From the NCBI GenBank assembly GCA_020630435.1, contig JAHDBJ010000036.1, forward strand, positions 1 through 45,953: a stretch of 45,953 bases of DNA, in the 5' to 3' direction. The position numbers and the translations under genes are program-made. Source of the stretch: Saprospiraceae bacterium (lineage in GTDB: Bacteria > Bacteroidota > Bacteroidia > Chitinophagales > Saprospiraceae). Positions 14,961 to 24,152 of the stretch are shown here, in pieces. The stretch's first letter is position 1; each line of letters begins with the position of its first letter. The notes beneath the pieces are model-generated. The model was not told the DNA's origin, searched no databases, and worked only from the letters and a program-made list of their open reading frames with translations.

Positions 14961-15824
14961 TCAATTATTATTTTTATGAATAAAATCTATACACACCTCA
15001 AGCAATTCTAAACTATGTTTGGGTAAAACATCGCCCTCGTAAGGGTGCTTTGCCCCAAAGACATGGTCAGCATCTTCTATCAAATGTATCTTTGACGTGC
15101 TAGACCATTCGTGTAACAATTCAGCACAAAATACAGGAACGGCGGGATCTTTAGTACCATGTACAATGAGAAAAGGCTTTTTGAATTGTCGAGCATTTTG
15201 TTCAATAGTATAGGCTTCTTTATTTTTAATAAAATCCTCGTATAGCTGATAATATAATGGCATTTGCTGCTTCGTTCGTCCATTCAATATATAATAAACG
15301 CCATCTTGTTTCCATTGTTCTACTAAGGTGCTATGCTGCCAAGCATAATCTAAACTAGCTACTGCTGCCCAAGTGATTAATTTATGGATTCTAGAATCTG
15401 ATTGAGCTTTTAGAATAGCAATGCCTCCACCACGACTATGACCAATCAAGGTCAATTTGTTTTTATCAAATTCTGTAATAGGAAGTAAGGTTTCTTTTTC
15501 TAGAAGATGTTCTAGAACAATATCCAGATCCGCTAATTCCTTCGTATAATTATTCTGCCCAAATGCGTCTAAATCTACAAAGTCTAGAGGAGCTGCTGGG
15601 CTTGTTCCATTATAAGAAAAATTAAATTTAATAAAAACAATTCCTGCCTTTGCAAACATTTCCCCAATCCTATTCCAACATCCCCAGTCTTTGAACCCTT
15701 TAAATCCATGGGCAAAAATAACGATTGGTTTGTGAGTATCATTTTTTTTATAAAAAACGTCCACCAAAATCGGTTTATCGTATTTTCCTTCTAAAGAAAT
15801 ATGTTTTTTTTTCGTTATTTCCAT
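14961..15824 (-). CDS. Alpha/beta hydrolase (serine hydrolase)
   Basis: The 287-residue protein has the oxyanion-side HGFKGFKDWG, the nucleophile elbow GHSRGGG (Ser about 131), an acidic residue in VHGTKDPAVP (about 225), and the histidine in EDADHVFG (about 257). There is no signal peptide, so it is cytoplasmic. Substrate cannot be read from the sequence; dienelactone-hydrolase-like and acyl-peptidase-like enzymes share this layout. It lies between gatB and the Mrp gene with short gaps, pointing to an operon by proximity rather than function. Confidence 0.85.
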   Translation of the reverse strand: MEITKKKHISLEGKYDKPILVDVFYKKNDTHKPIVIFAHGFKGFKDWGCWNRIGEMFAKAGIVFIKFNFSYNGTSPAAPLDFVDLDAFGQNNYTKELADLDIVLEHLLEKETLLPITEFDKNKLTLIGHSRGGGIAILKAQSDSRIHKLITWAAVASLDYAWQHSTLVEQWKQDGVYYILNGRTKQQMPLYYQLYEDFIKNKEAYTIEQNARQFKKPFLIVHGTKDPAVPVFCAELLHEWSSTSKIHLIEDADHVFGAKHPYEGDVLPKHSLELLEVCIDFIHKNNN

Positions 15825-15871
15825 ATGTTTACTATTACATCATCATTTTTAAAAGGATACTCTCATGTTAC

Positions 15872-17317
15872 TTAGGCATCTAACTTTTCTCTTAAAAGTT
15901 TATTCGTACTTTTAGGCTCGGCTTTTCCTTTTGATTTTTTCATCACTTCTCCCATAAAAAACCCAATGAGTCCTTTTTTTCCTTTTTTATAAATCGTTAC
16001 CTTATCGGGATATGAGGCAAGAACTTCATCTACAATCTGACTCAAAAAGTCAACATCGGCATTTTGAATCAGCCCTAGTTCTTCTGCAATTTGTACAGGC
16101 GCTTTAGATGGATTTTCTACTAATACAGGAAAAATCCGCTGATAAGCAATGGCTGAACTGACCTGTCCTGTATCAATCATTTTGATGAACGCTGCCATTT
16201 TATCAAATCCTAGATTAAAATCTTTTAGGGTTAAACTATTTTCATTTAAATACGATTTAATTCGATTGATGATAAGATTTGCCGCCGCTTTTTTGTTTTG
16301 AGTTTGTTTTGATAAGGTTAAATAAAAATTTGCGGTTTCTAAATCATCGGTCAAGATTTTTGCATCGTATTCAGACAGTTGATGTTCAAGGGTCAATAGC
16401 TCAAAGAATGCTGCGGGTAATTTGGGTAAATTTTTCTGAAGGGTCTCAATATAAGTTTCAGTCAAGACAACTGGCGGCATATCTGGTTCAGGAAAATAAC
16501 GATAGTCGTGAGCATCTTCTTTATCCCTCAAAATAGTGTCGGTATTGTCTTTGTCAGCATCATAAGAACGGGTTTGTTGTTCGATTTCTCCGCCTGCCTC
16601 TAGTATCGTTATTTGTCTATTGGCTTCATATTCAATAGCTCTTTTTGCATTACGCAATGAATTAACGTTTTTGATTTCGCAGCGTGTTCCGAGTTTTGTT
16701 GTTCCTTTTAGTCGAACAGAAATATTACAATCACAACGCAAAGAACCTTCTTCCATGTTTCCATCAGAAATATCTAACCAACGCACCATCCGTCGAATTT
16801 CACCAATATAAGCATATGCCTCATCTGCAGAACGCAAATCGGGGTCCGAAACAATTTCCAATAAAGGGACGCCTGCACGATTGAGATCGATCATTGAATA
16901 TTTAGGAGATACATCATGAATAGACTTGCCAGCGTCTTCCTCCATATGAATTCTCGTCAATTTGATATATTTTTCTTTATTTTCTACCTTAATAACGATC
17001 CCTCCTCCTAAACAAATGGGTTGCTCATCTTGCGTAATTTGATAGCCTTTCGGCAAATCTGCATAAAAATAATTTTTACGATCAAAACGATTTTCCTTAT
17101 TAATGGTGCAGCCCAGAGCTAAACCTAGTTTTACTGCAGATTCGATATGTTGCTTATTAGGAACAGGAAGTGTACCTGGGTGTCCTAAAGAAATAACTGA
17201 AACTTGCGTATTTGGCTCACTTCCAAAACTGGTATCGTCACCGCAAAAGGCTTTACTTTTTGTTTTTAGCTGTACGTGAATTTCTAATCCAATGACTATT
17301 TCATATTTATCGTGCAT
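15872..17317 (-). CDS. gatB: Asp/Glu-tRNA amidotransferase subunit B
   Basis: The 481-residue product is a full GatB: VIGLEIHVQLKTKSKAFC at the N-terminus, the YADLPKGYQITQ and NRAGVPLLEIVSDPD motifs of the kinase-type core, and the C-terminal tail domain (YQRIFPVLVENPSKAP to NKLLREKL). With GatA and GatC it converts misacylated Glu-tRNA(Gln) and/or Asp-tRNA(Asn). GatA and GatC are not in this window. Start ATG at 17315-17317 gives MHDKYEIVIG, the usual N-terminus. Confidence 0.96.
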   Translation of the reverse strand: MHDKYEIVIGLEIHVQLKTKSKAFCGDDTSFGSEPNTQVSVISLGHPGTLPVPNKQHIESAVKLGLALGCTINKENRFDRKNYFYADLPKGYQITQDEQPICLGGGIVIKVENKEKYIKLTRIHMEEDAGKSIHDVSPKYSMIDLNRAGVPLLEIVSDPDLRSADEAYAYIGEIRRMVRWLDISDGNMEEGSLRCDCNISVRLKGTTKLGTRCEIKNVNSLRNAKRAIEYEANRQITILEAGGEIEQQTRSYDADKDNTDTILRDKEDAHDYRYFPEPDMPPVVLTETYIETLQKNLPKLPAAFFELLTLEHQLSEYDAKILTDDLETANFYLTLSKQTQNKKAAANLIINRIKSYLNENSLTLKDFNLGFDKMAAFIKMIDTGQVSSAIAYQRIFPVLVENPSKAPVQIAEELGLIQNADVDFLSQIVDEVLASYPDKVTIYKKGKKGLIGFFMGEVMKKSKGKAEPKSTNKLLREKLDA

Positions 17318-17350
17318 GAATGCTACTTTTAAAAATTCTAAATCAAGCGC

Positions 17351-17358
17351 AAATTTAG
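17351..17358 (-). promoter_or_regulatory. gatB -7 box TAAATTTG
   Basis: TAAATTTG on the minus strand matches TAnnTTTG and lies 33 bases before the gatB start codon. Confidence 0.5.
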
Positions 17359-17543
17359 TTATTTCTTTTAGAAGCCACTTGTATTTAATTACTTAAAGTT
17401 TAACGCTTTTATACAAAATGCTTATAGATAATTTATTATTTTAATAATGTCACACATTTTAATCTTGTTTTCATAAAAAAATGTAGTAAATTCGTATCTT
17501 TCGGTTTCTTTACAATAATTTATAATTATTTCAAAACAGCAAT

Positions 17544-18017
17544 ATGTTTGGTGGAAATAAAAAAAAGGAAACAAGTGTTTCTAATAATACAAGCTCTTCA
17601 AAGTCAACGGGCTCTAGTCTAGGAGGTTTCAATAATCTAGTCCATGGTACTACAATAGAAGGAACAGTTACTTCAAAAAGTGATATTCGTGTTGATGGTA
17701 TCATCAAAGGCTCTTTGGTTTGCAGTTCAAAAGTGATTATTGGTCCTACAGGTTTTGTAGATGGTGAAATCAAATGCGAAAATGCTATGATTGAAGGTAA
17801 GTTCTCAGGAAAATTACGAGTACAAGAATTATTAAGTATAAAAGAAACTGCTGAAATTAATGGTGACGTGTTTACGGGCAAGTTGGTTATCTCGGCAGGA
17901 GCAATTTTCAATGTAAATTGTAATATGGGGAATCAACGCTCAAATGGTGTAGAAGGTAAAAGCACCATTTCTTCTTCTAAAATAACAAGCGGAACGGCTA
18001 AAAAACAAGCAAGATAA
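17544..18017 (+). CDS. Bactofilin (polymer-forming cytoskeletal protein)
   Basis: The 157 residues have a disordered Ser/Asn-rich N-terminus (about 1-30) and a right-handed beta-helix domain (about 35-130) with the bactofilin GTTIEGTVTSKSDIRVDG / GSLVCSSKVIIGPTG / GDVFTGKLVISAGA repeats. The C-terminus is Ser/Lys-rich. Bactofilins self-assemble into filaments without nucleotide and help anchor envelope proteins. It is a single-gene unit between two convergent or divergent genes, ending at a strong terminator. Confidence 0.92.
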   Translation: MFGGNKKKETSVSNNTSSSKSTGSSLGGFNNLVHGTTIEGTVTSKSDIRVDGIIKGSLVCSSKVIIGPTGFVDGEIKCENAMIEGKFSGKLRVQELLSIKETAEINGDVFTGKLVISAGAIFNVNCNMGNQRSNGVEGKSTISSSKITSGTAKKQAR

Positions 18018-18073
18018 TCAAGCCTTTTTTGTTTTTGTTAAATAATATTTTTTTATAATTTCTGCTTATAACT

Positions 18074-18113
18074 AAAAAGCTATCTCAATTCATTGAACTG
18101 AGATAGCTTTTTT
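18074..18113. terminator. Strong bidirectional terminator
   Basis: AAAAAGCTATCTCA pairs with TGAGATAGCTTTTTT around an 11-base loop. T-runs on both strands let it end both the bactofilin gene and the protease gene from the right. Confidence 0.85.
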
Positions 18114-18133
18114 AGTAGAAAAAAAACTTATAT

Positions 18134-21100
18134 TTACTTCAACTTGGTAATCTTAGCAGATTGTTTGAAGTTTCCTTGTATTGTCTCCATTAGATAAATG
18201 CCGTTAGAAATATCCGATATCGGAATTGTTAAGACATTTATTCCTTTATCAACTTCAAACTTTTGAGTCGAAACAACTCTTCCTAAAGCATCAAATATCA
18301 TAATATTTACATCCTCATTTGATGTAGCATCATATTCTAACAAGAAACGATCTCCTCGTACTGGATTAGGATAGACTTTAACGATTCCATTTTCATTAAA
18401 TCCTATTTGAATAATATCAGAATATTCAAATGTCCCATCAGTATCTACTATTTTTAGACGATAGAAATTAGTACCTACATTAGGTTGTTCATCTACCAAC
18501 GAATATGTTTCAATAGCTGTAGAGTTACCTACAGCATTAACTTTACCTATAGCTGTGAATCTAGAACCGTCTGTTGAACGTTGTACTTCAAAATAGTCAC
18601 TATTAATTTCTGAGGCGGTCTGCCATACCAGATCAATCACGCTACGATTTTTCTGTCCCGTGAATGTGAGCAATTCCACAGGGAATGAAGATGGAGGAGC
18701 ATCAGAAAGCCCAAAAGAAGAGAAGCCTGAAGTATATGAAGATGAATATCCATAACTAGCAGGTGTAGCTGCAAAATTAGAAGAAGTTATAGTACCTCTT
18801 AAAGAATTAGCACCATCAGCTGTAGGAATAGAAACGCTACTTTTAATCATTGCTAGAGCAGCTCTTGAACCTCCTGTCGCAGTTTCCCAACCCGCAATTT
18901 CCGTTTCTGTATAATATAAGGTAATATCATATGCTCCCGACGGATTATTATTGGTAGGAACAACGGAGAATGTCTTATCTACAAAATTATCGGCAGCAAA
19001 TGATGTACCACCACCACCCGTAAATGATGTCGTCCCATCTGTATCAACTGTTACAGTAGTGCAACCATAATCGTGATTACTTAAGTTGGTAATTCTTACC
19101 ATTAATTCCCCATCACCTGATATAAAGTAAACATCATCAAAAGGACCAAGATATTCACTAGCAGAAGAAGTTTGGACAGATTCTACAGTAATTGCAGCAG
19201 CGGTTACTTCTACATTATCTACCGTGAACCCTGGATTTGTAACTGTTCCAGCGCCATCCATATGCCACCAAAAACCGAAAGTCAGGGCAGAAGAATTATC
19301 ATAACTAGACATATTAATAGCCGCTGAACTAGAGCCAGCACAAGAAACCCCACCTGCGGTACTACCTGCAAATCCTAAACCACCACCACCATCTGCCAAA
19401 ATACGAGGTGTTTCACCACTACCTCCTGCGGCATAGTCAAATGTTAGTTCTAAATCGGTATATCCTGTAGCATCAATAGTTGTTCTTAACCATGGTCCTG
19501 CAAAATTAACATCATCTGTATAATTATTAGATACCCCTGAGTCATTAGATAAGAATGCAGCATTGCTTGTTAAACATCCAATATTTGATACAAACCAACC
19601 ATTAACAGAAGAACCATTAACATTGGTTATACCCCAATTACCTGCACCAGCTTCAAAATCATCAGAAAAAATCACAGGTCGATCACCTGAAGGAGCACTA
19701 TCATCATCAATGATAGAAACGCTATAGGTTTGATTAAAGGAAGCCAATCCTGTTCCAGATAAATTTAATATAATGGTCTCTGTCCCTTCTATAGCTTTAT
19801 CGTTATAGATGCGTAGAACAAATGTCTTAGAAGATTCTCCTACAGCAAATGAAACAATATTACTAGGAAGTTCATAGTCAGCAAGATTAGTAGCAGTACC
19901 TCCTGCTATTCCAACAGTATAACTTGTTGCTGCTGTTGCTGCATTATACAGTCGAACTTCTATATTAATATCTTGATAAGTACGACAACCAGATACGGTA
20001 CTTCCTGTTCTTTCGTTAACCAAAATACCATTATCTGCATAATAGGCTAATACAGAAGCATTTGCTTTTACACAAGCTGGAGAGGAATTCAAGCTATTAC
20101 GTACGCCAGTAATAGCGGTTTTCATCCTATCTTTTTGTCCTTGGGTAAAGGTATTTTGACAACTCTGAAAACCATAATCCATATAATCTTCGTAGAGGTC
20201 TTGAACGTCTGAACTGAAAGGATTATTAACACTAGGATCATCAGCATCTGTAGAACAAGTATTGGCGGTGTCTCCTGCACCACAATTATAAGCTGTAGTA
20301 CCAGCGTCAGGAGGTGTGTCACATACAAAATCGCCTTCTGTTAGACAGTTATCATTCTTACAAGAGTTTTTAGGACCAGTACCGTCAGGATCATTAAATG
20401 TATGGTATAGGTTTAAGTAATGACCGACTTCATGGATATGTACCTTAGAATTATCGGTACTTGTTCCAAAAAATCTTGCTTCATTTACAACACCATCAAA
20501 ACAAGCACCATGTGCTCCCGCTAAATAAGCATATCCTGCTACCCCACAACCATCATCAGGAAAAGATCTACAAATTTCATTGACTAACCAAATATTTAAA
20601 TAATCGTTAGAATCCCAATATGAGAGCTCTTTTAAGGCTCCATCTTGTGTTTGTGAAGAACCATTTGTGCAAGTAGTTGCCATAAAATCATCTCTAAATA
20701 AGTTAGATAGAGATGTTTCTACTCTTACGACACCGTCCGTTGGATTTCCACTAGGATCTTGTTCTGCCAAGCAAAATTCAAATTCTGTATCTACACTGCT
20801 AATTCCTGCATTAGAGTGGAAAGGTCCACCTGCATATACTCCTACATTTCGGAATGCATCATTTAAATCTTGCATACCTTGTTCAATAGTTGCCATGCTT
20901 AAATTTTCATTGACTCCAACAGGTGTCCCAGGGAAATGCATTACATGAACTACGACTGGAATTGTATGAAGTATTCTTCGTTGATTTTTACCATCTGGTC
21001 GAGCTTTAAGAGTTTTAATTGTCCTTACATATTTTTGTTCTATTTCTTCTGTTTTTTTACGGTATTCTGGATTTTCTTTTAGTAATTTTTCGTGCAAGAA

Positions 21101-21217
21101 ATCCGTACCGCAATCACCAATAGAAGTTCTTGGATCTTCTATAACATTTAATGACTGTGCTGTAAGTAGACTTGTTGTAAGAAGTAAAAAAAAGAGAAGG
21201 TTTGTAATTTTTTCCAT
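18134..21217 (-). CDS. Secreted M43 (pappalysin-like) metalloprotease with T9SS sorting domain
   Basis: The 1027-residue protein starts with a signal peptide (KITNLLFFLLLTT...LTAQS). The M43 catalytic domain has HEVGHYLNLYH (zinc ligands His262, His266, His272; Glu263 general base) and a Met-turn at about YEDYMDYG. Next comes a Calx-beta-like domain with GIAGGTATNLADYELP and an IIDDD end (about 390-500). A beta-sandwich region ending before SVQTSSASE is MAM/CUB-like. The end shows a VELLTFTGQKN linker and a type IX secretion sorting domain with KVYPNPVRGD, GIYLMETIQGN and a Lys-rich tail. It is probably exported and anchored at, or released from, the cell surface to degrade extracellular protein. 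Confidence 0.92.
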   Translation of the reverse strand: MEKITNLLFFLLLTTSLLTAQSLNVIEDPRTSIGDCGTDFLHEKLLKENPEYRKKTEEIEQKYVRTIKTLKARPDGKNQRRILHTIPVVVHVMHFPGTPVGVNENLSMATIEQGMQDLNDAFRNVGVYAGGPFHSNAGISSVDTEFEFCLAEQDPSGNPTDGVVRVETSLSNLFRDDFMATTCTNGSSQTQDGALKELSYWDSNDYLNIWLVNEICRSFPDDGCGVAGYAYLAGAHGACFDGVVNEARFFGTSTDNSKVHIHEVGHYLNLYHTFNDPDGTGPKNSCKNDNCLTEGDFVCDTPPDAGTTAYNCGAGDTANTCSTDADDPSVNNPFSSDVQDLYEDYMDYGFQSCQNTFTQGQKDRMKTAITGVRNSLNSSPACVKANASVLAYYADNGILVNERTGSTVSGCRTYQDINIEVRLYNAATAATSYTVGIAGGTATNLADYELPSNIVSFAVGESSKTFVLRIYNDKAIEGTETIILNLSGTGLASFNQTYSVSIIDDDSAPSGDRPVIFSDDFEAGAGNWGITNVNGSSVNGWFVSNIGCLTSNAAFLSNDSGVSNNYTDDVNFAGPWLRTTIDATGYTDLELTFDYAAGGSGETPRILADGGGGLGFAGSTAGGVSCAGSSSAAINMSSYDNSSALTFGFWWHMDGAGTVTNPGFTVDNVEVTAAAITVESVQTSSASEYLGPFDDVYFISGDGELMVRITNLSNHDYGCTTVTVDTDGTTSFTGGGGTSFAADNFVDKTFSVVPTNNNPSGAYDITLYYTETEIAGWETATGGSRAALAMIKSSVSIPTADGANSLRGTITSSNFAATPASYGYSSSYTSGFSSFGLSDAPPSSFPVELLTFTGQKNRSVIDLVWQTASEINSDYFEVQRSTDGSRFTAIGKVNAVGNSTAIETYSLVDEQPNVGTNFYRLKIVDTDGTFEYSDIIQIGFNENGIVKVYPNPVRGDRFLLEYDATSNEDVNIMIFDALGRVVSTQKFEVDKGINVLTIPISDISNGIYLMETIQGNFKQSAKITKLK

Positions 21218-21451
21218 ATGAATTTATTAAATAGGTGAATAAAGAATAAAACTATCAATTAATGGTTAGGTTTTATTTTACACTAAAATAAAAGGTAAAT
21301 ATAAAATGGAAGTTGTTATAGGATAAGTAGGAATAAATTGTGACCGTATTCGTAAAGTTATGATAAACAAATGGTATAAACAAATTGTTATTATTTTTTC
21401 ATATAAAAAAATATGAAATTCAAATGAAACACAATTTTAATACGAAGTTGC

Positions 21452-21621
21452 TTTAGGAGTTGTTCAATAATTGGCTGCTGAGCTTATTAAAATTGAATTT
21501 TTGTTTCTATTGCACTTTTTTAGAGCTGCATAGCCGAGTTACGGAGCGATGAAAAAGTGAAAATGGAAGTAAAAAAGCTTTTTCAGAAGCCAGTAAGCTA
21601 TTTTTGAACAACTTCTTAGTA
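21452..21621. repeat. MITE-like imperfect inverted repeat, about 170 bp
   Basis: The ends are inverted copies: GGAGTTGTTCAATAAT at the left (near 21455) and ATTTTTGAACAACTTC at the right (ending near 21616). The likeness continues inward (CTGAGCTTATTAAAA against AAGCTTTTTCAGAAG; GCACTTTTTT against AAAAAGTG), giving one long imperfect hairpin around a GC-richer centre GCATAGCCGAGTTACGG. No open frame is present, so a non-autonomous transposon or a structured repeat fits. It follows the 5' end region of the M43 protease gene, upstream of it. Confidence 0.6.
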
Positions 21622-21660
21622 AAAAATAAAAAAAGCAGCCTCAATATAAAATTGGGCTGC
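21620..21660 (-). terminator. Intrinsic terminator of the 21693 gene
   Basis: On the minus strand GCAGCC pairs with GGCTGC (21635-21640 with 21655-21660) and is followed by TTTTTTTATTTTTT. It lies 33 bases past the stop of the minus-strand gene. Confidence 0.8.
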
Positions 21661-21692
21661 GTGTTAGTTGAGGGTCTGTATATAATTGAAAG

Positions 21693-22382
21693 CTAGTTAA
21701 TACTAGCTCTAGAATTTAAAAAAGAGGACTTTTCTTGTTGTTGTATTAACGTATTATTTGATGGGGATTCTCTAGAAGTTATTGTTCCATCAGATGTAAG
21801 GATAAAAGACTTATATTCAAGTATTGTAGAGGATAACAATTTTTGAGCATTTTTATCCCATTCATTAACTATTGTTTTTATATTGACGTTTAAATTGGAA
21901 TCAATTTCTACAACATCATAACGTTCAATCCCATAATATTGTGCAATATTTTTAATATTAATAACTTTTCCTTCAGGAGTATAAGTAATTAATTTGTACG
22001 TTGTTGCTAAATGAGAGTATGGCATACTAGCTTTTACAATTACGGCAACAAATTCATCATTAGATGCCAATAAAGCCTGATACTCATAGGTTTCTGGAGG
22101 CATTCTTGAATACCTTGGCCTATGGTCAGGAATAAACATTAAATATTTGTGATTTATTTCATTTATGGTTGTTGCTGGCTCATAAACAGTTTCAATATCA
22201 TTAAAATCAATTCCTTGTGTTTTTTGTGAAATAATATAAGGAAAGCTAGCTTGTTTAAATGTATTGATGTAAGCTTTAAATAAATCTTCTGTAGTTTTTT
22301 CTTCTACTTTTTTATCAAAATTTGAGAAAAAAGTGACTATTCCTATAAATAAAAAAAAAGGAAAGGTTCCGAACGTTTTCAT
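21693..22382 (-). CDS. Exported protein of unknown function, 229 residues
   Basis: I do not recognise the family. A hydrophobic N-terminus (FPFFLFIGIVTFFS, about 7-20) looks like a signal peptide or anchor, and no lipobox cysteine follows. The rest is a mixed alpha/beta domain with polar loops, including FMPPETYEYQALLASNDEF-like spacing and IAQYYGIERYDVVEI. Its C-terminus is Ser/Asn/Gln-rich. It has its own leader and terminator and no functional link to its neighbours can be seen; it lies divergently from rsgA. Confidence 0.7.
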   Translation of the reverse strand: MKTFGTFPFFLFIGIVTFFSNFDKKVEEKTTEDLFKAYINTFKQASFPYIISQKTQGIDFNDIETVYEPATTINEINHKYLMFIPDHRPRYSRMPPETYEYQALLASNDEFVAVIVKASMPYSHLATTYKLITYTPEGKVINIKNIAQYYGIERYDVVEIDSNLNVNIKTIVNEWDKNAQKLLSSTILEYKSFILTSDGTITSRESPSNNTLIQQQEKSSFLNSRASIN

Positions 22383-22495
22383 AAAAATTGGTTGTTTAAG
22401 GTTAAATACTTGTTTATGAATAAACGAGGATTGCCTATTTCAAGTGTATAAAATTATTATTTTTAGGAATTCTTTAACAAAAGTTACTAAATAAT

Positions 22496-23452
22496 TTGGA
22501 GCAAAAAATTGATGGAACTGTAGTAAAATCAACAGGAAGTTGGTACAATGTTCTTTTAGACAATGGTCAGCTTTTACCTTGTCGAATAATTGGAAAGTTT
22601 AGATTGGACGGGCTTCGTTTAACGAATCCTGTAGCAGTAGGTGATAGAGTGCAAATTTTCAAAGAGAGTGAAACAGCAGGTATAATCAAAAAAATATTAG
22701 AACGAAGAAATTATGTTGTAAGAAGTTCTCCTAGAAAGAAAATGTATTTACATCTCTTAGCAGCCAATATAGACCAAGCGGTTGTTGTTTCTACAATTGT
22801 AAAACCTAAACTTAAACAAGGATTTATTGATCGTTTTTTATTAATGACAGAACCCTATAATATTCCTTGTATTGTTCTTTTTAATAAATCGGATCTTTAC
22901 AATGATGAGGATTTGGAAATATATGAATACCTAAAAGCGGTGTATGAAAATATTGGTTATAAAGTACTTCTAGTTTCAGGACTTAAGGGAGATGGAGTGA
23001 GTGAATTAGTTGGATTACTAAAAGATAAGATAACTTTAATTAGTGGACATTCAGGTGTGGGAAAGTCCACTTTGATCAATGCTTTTCAGCCGCAGTTACA
23101 GTTAGAAACAAAAGCTATTTCTGATTATTCTGGAAAAGGTCAACATACAACGACCTTTGCTGAAATGTATCCACTTGATTTTGGTGGAAAAATTATAGAT
23201 ACACCAGGCATCAAAAGTTTAGCATTCATTAATATGGAACCACAAGATGTTGCACACAATTTTAGAGAATTTTTCATCTTATCTAAAGAATGTAAATTTT
23301 CTAATTGTCTACATCTTAACGAACCAAAATGTGCCGTAAAAATAGCTTTAGAAAATGAAGAAATTTCTTTTCTGCGGTATCAAAATTATCAAGCAATCAT
23401 TAATGAAATTAACGAGCAGAACTATTGGGAACGAAATAAGGAAATGGGATAA
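22496..23452 (+). CDS. rsgA: Ribosome small-subunit-dependent GTPase A
   Basis: The 318-residue protein has an N-terminal OB fold (DGTVVKSTGSWYNVLLDNG), a circularly permuted GTPase with G4 NKSD, then G1 GHSGVGKSTLIN and G3 DTPG, and a C-terminal zinc finger (CKFSNCLHLNEPKC). RsgA helps mature the 30S subunit and is a small-subunit assembly factor. No in-frame ATG is near; the frame opens with TTG at 22496 followed by GAGCAAAAA (MEQKIDGT), so I call a TTG start. Confidence 0.94.
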   Translation: MEQKIDGTVVKSTGSWYNVLLDNGQLLPCRIIGKFRLDGLRLTNPVAVGDRVQIFKESETAGIIKKILERRNYVVRSSPRKKMYLHLLAANIDQAVVVSTIVKPKLKQGFIDRFLLMTEPYNIPCIVLFNKSDLYNDEDLEIYEYLKAVYENIGYKVLLVSGLKGDGVSELVGLLKDKITLISGHSGVGKSTLINAFQPQLQLETKAISDYSGKGQHTTTFAEMYPLDFGGKIIDTPGIKSLAFINMEPQDVAHNFREFFILSKECKFSNCLHLNEPKCAVKIALENEEISFLRYQNYQAIINEINEQNYWERNKEMG

Positions 23453-23476
23453 GTATAATAAATCCTATTATTTAAA

Positions 23477-23499
23477 AAAGATAAACTAGAAATATCTTT
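23477..23499 (+). terminator. Weak terminator after rsgA
   Basis: AAAGATA (23477-23483) pairs with TATCTTT (23493-23499), followed by ATTATACTTTTT. Confidence 0.4.
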
Positions 23500-23561
23500 A
23501 TTATACTTTTTCTAAGAGCAATAGAGTATTATTTAAGATACTATTGTCTATCTTTTGTTAT

Positions 23562-23699
23562 TTAAAGTCGCTGCCTTCCTTCTTGAGAGTTATCACTATC
23601 AATTTTGGGAATTGGATTTGTCTGACTTGGAGCTCTTCTAGGAGTATTTTGTTTTGTTTGTGACTCCATTTTTACTTGGAATTGGTTAATATTTCTCAT
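23562..23699 (-). CDS. Small hypothetical peptide, 45 residues
   Basis: An ATG at 23697-23699 opens a 45-codon frame ending at 23562. It reads MRNINQFQVKMESQ, then a Gln/Asn/Pro-rich middle (RRAPSQTNPIPKID), ending EGRQRL. It is hydrophilic, has no cysteine, no membrane helix and no double-glycine motif. A 7-pair hairpin lies in its leader (23738-23762). It occupies part of a 700-base gap between rsgA and the HD-domain gene that otherwise holds two terminators and AT-rich sequence. Coding status is uncertain. Confidence 0.4.
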   Translation of the reverse strand: MRNINQFQVKMESQTKQNTPRRAPSQTNPIPKIDSDNSQEGRQRL

Positions 23700-23737
23700 T
23701 GTTATGTACTTTTATTAATTAAAAACTATTAAAAACC

Positions 23738-23762
23738 ATGCCAGTTTTTGACGCTCTGGCAT
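23738..23762. other. Hairpin in the leader of the 45-residue ORF
   Basis: ATGCCAG (23738-23744) and CTGGCAT (23756-23762) form a seven-pair GC-rich stem. On the minus strand it is followed by GGTTTTTAATAGTTTTT, so it could end or attenuate transcription before the small ORF. Confidence 0.45.
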
Positions 23763-24004
23763 AGGAGTACGCTAAAGCAAATATTTACAAATAATTGATT
23801 TAGAGTAAAATAAGGCTTTGTTAGTATTAAAATTATAAAAGACAGGTAAAGTACCTATTCATTAATTAGTCTTCTATCTTGTCTCAATCTTATTTACGTT
23901 AAAAGTGACGGATTAGTTTCACCATTATAACATTTTTAAGATAATATTAAGTTCCTTAAACTTATAGCTTTTAAAAATAAGTTTAGGATTAGGGTATCTT
24001 CAAG

Positions 24005-24044
24005 ATTAAAAAAATAAAAGGCTAGTCTTTTAAGACTAGCCTTT
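24005..24044 (-). terminator. Strong intrinsic terminator of the HD-domain gene
   Basis: AAAGGCTAGTCTT (24017-24029) pairs with AAGACTAGCCTTT (24032-24044), a 13-pair stem. On the minus strand it is followed by TATTTTTTTAATC. It lies about 110 bases past the gene stop at 24153. Confidence 0.8.
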
Positions 24045-24152
24045 AACCATTTTAACCATTTTAAACTACTATGCAATAGTTTAATTTTATAGTATCAAAT
24101 ATGTTGCCAAAGACATTATATTGTTTTCTAATGTTAAAATTTTAAAGTTTCT

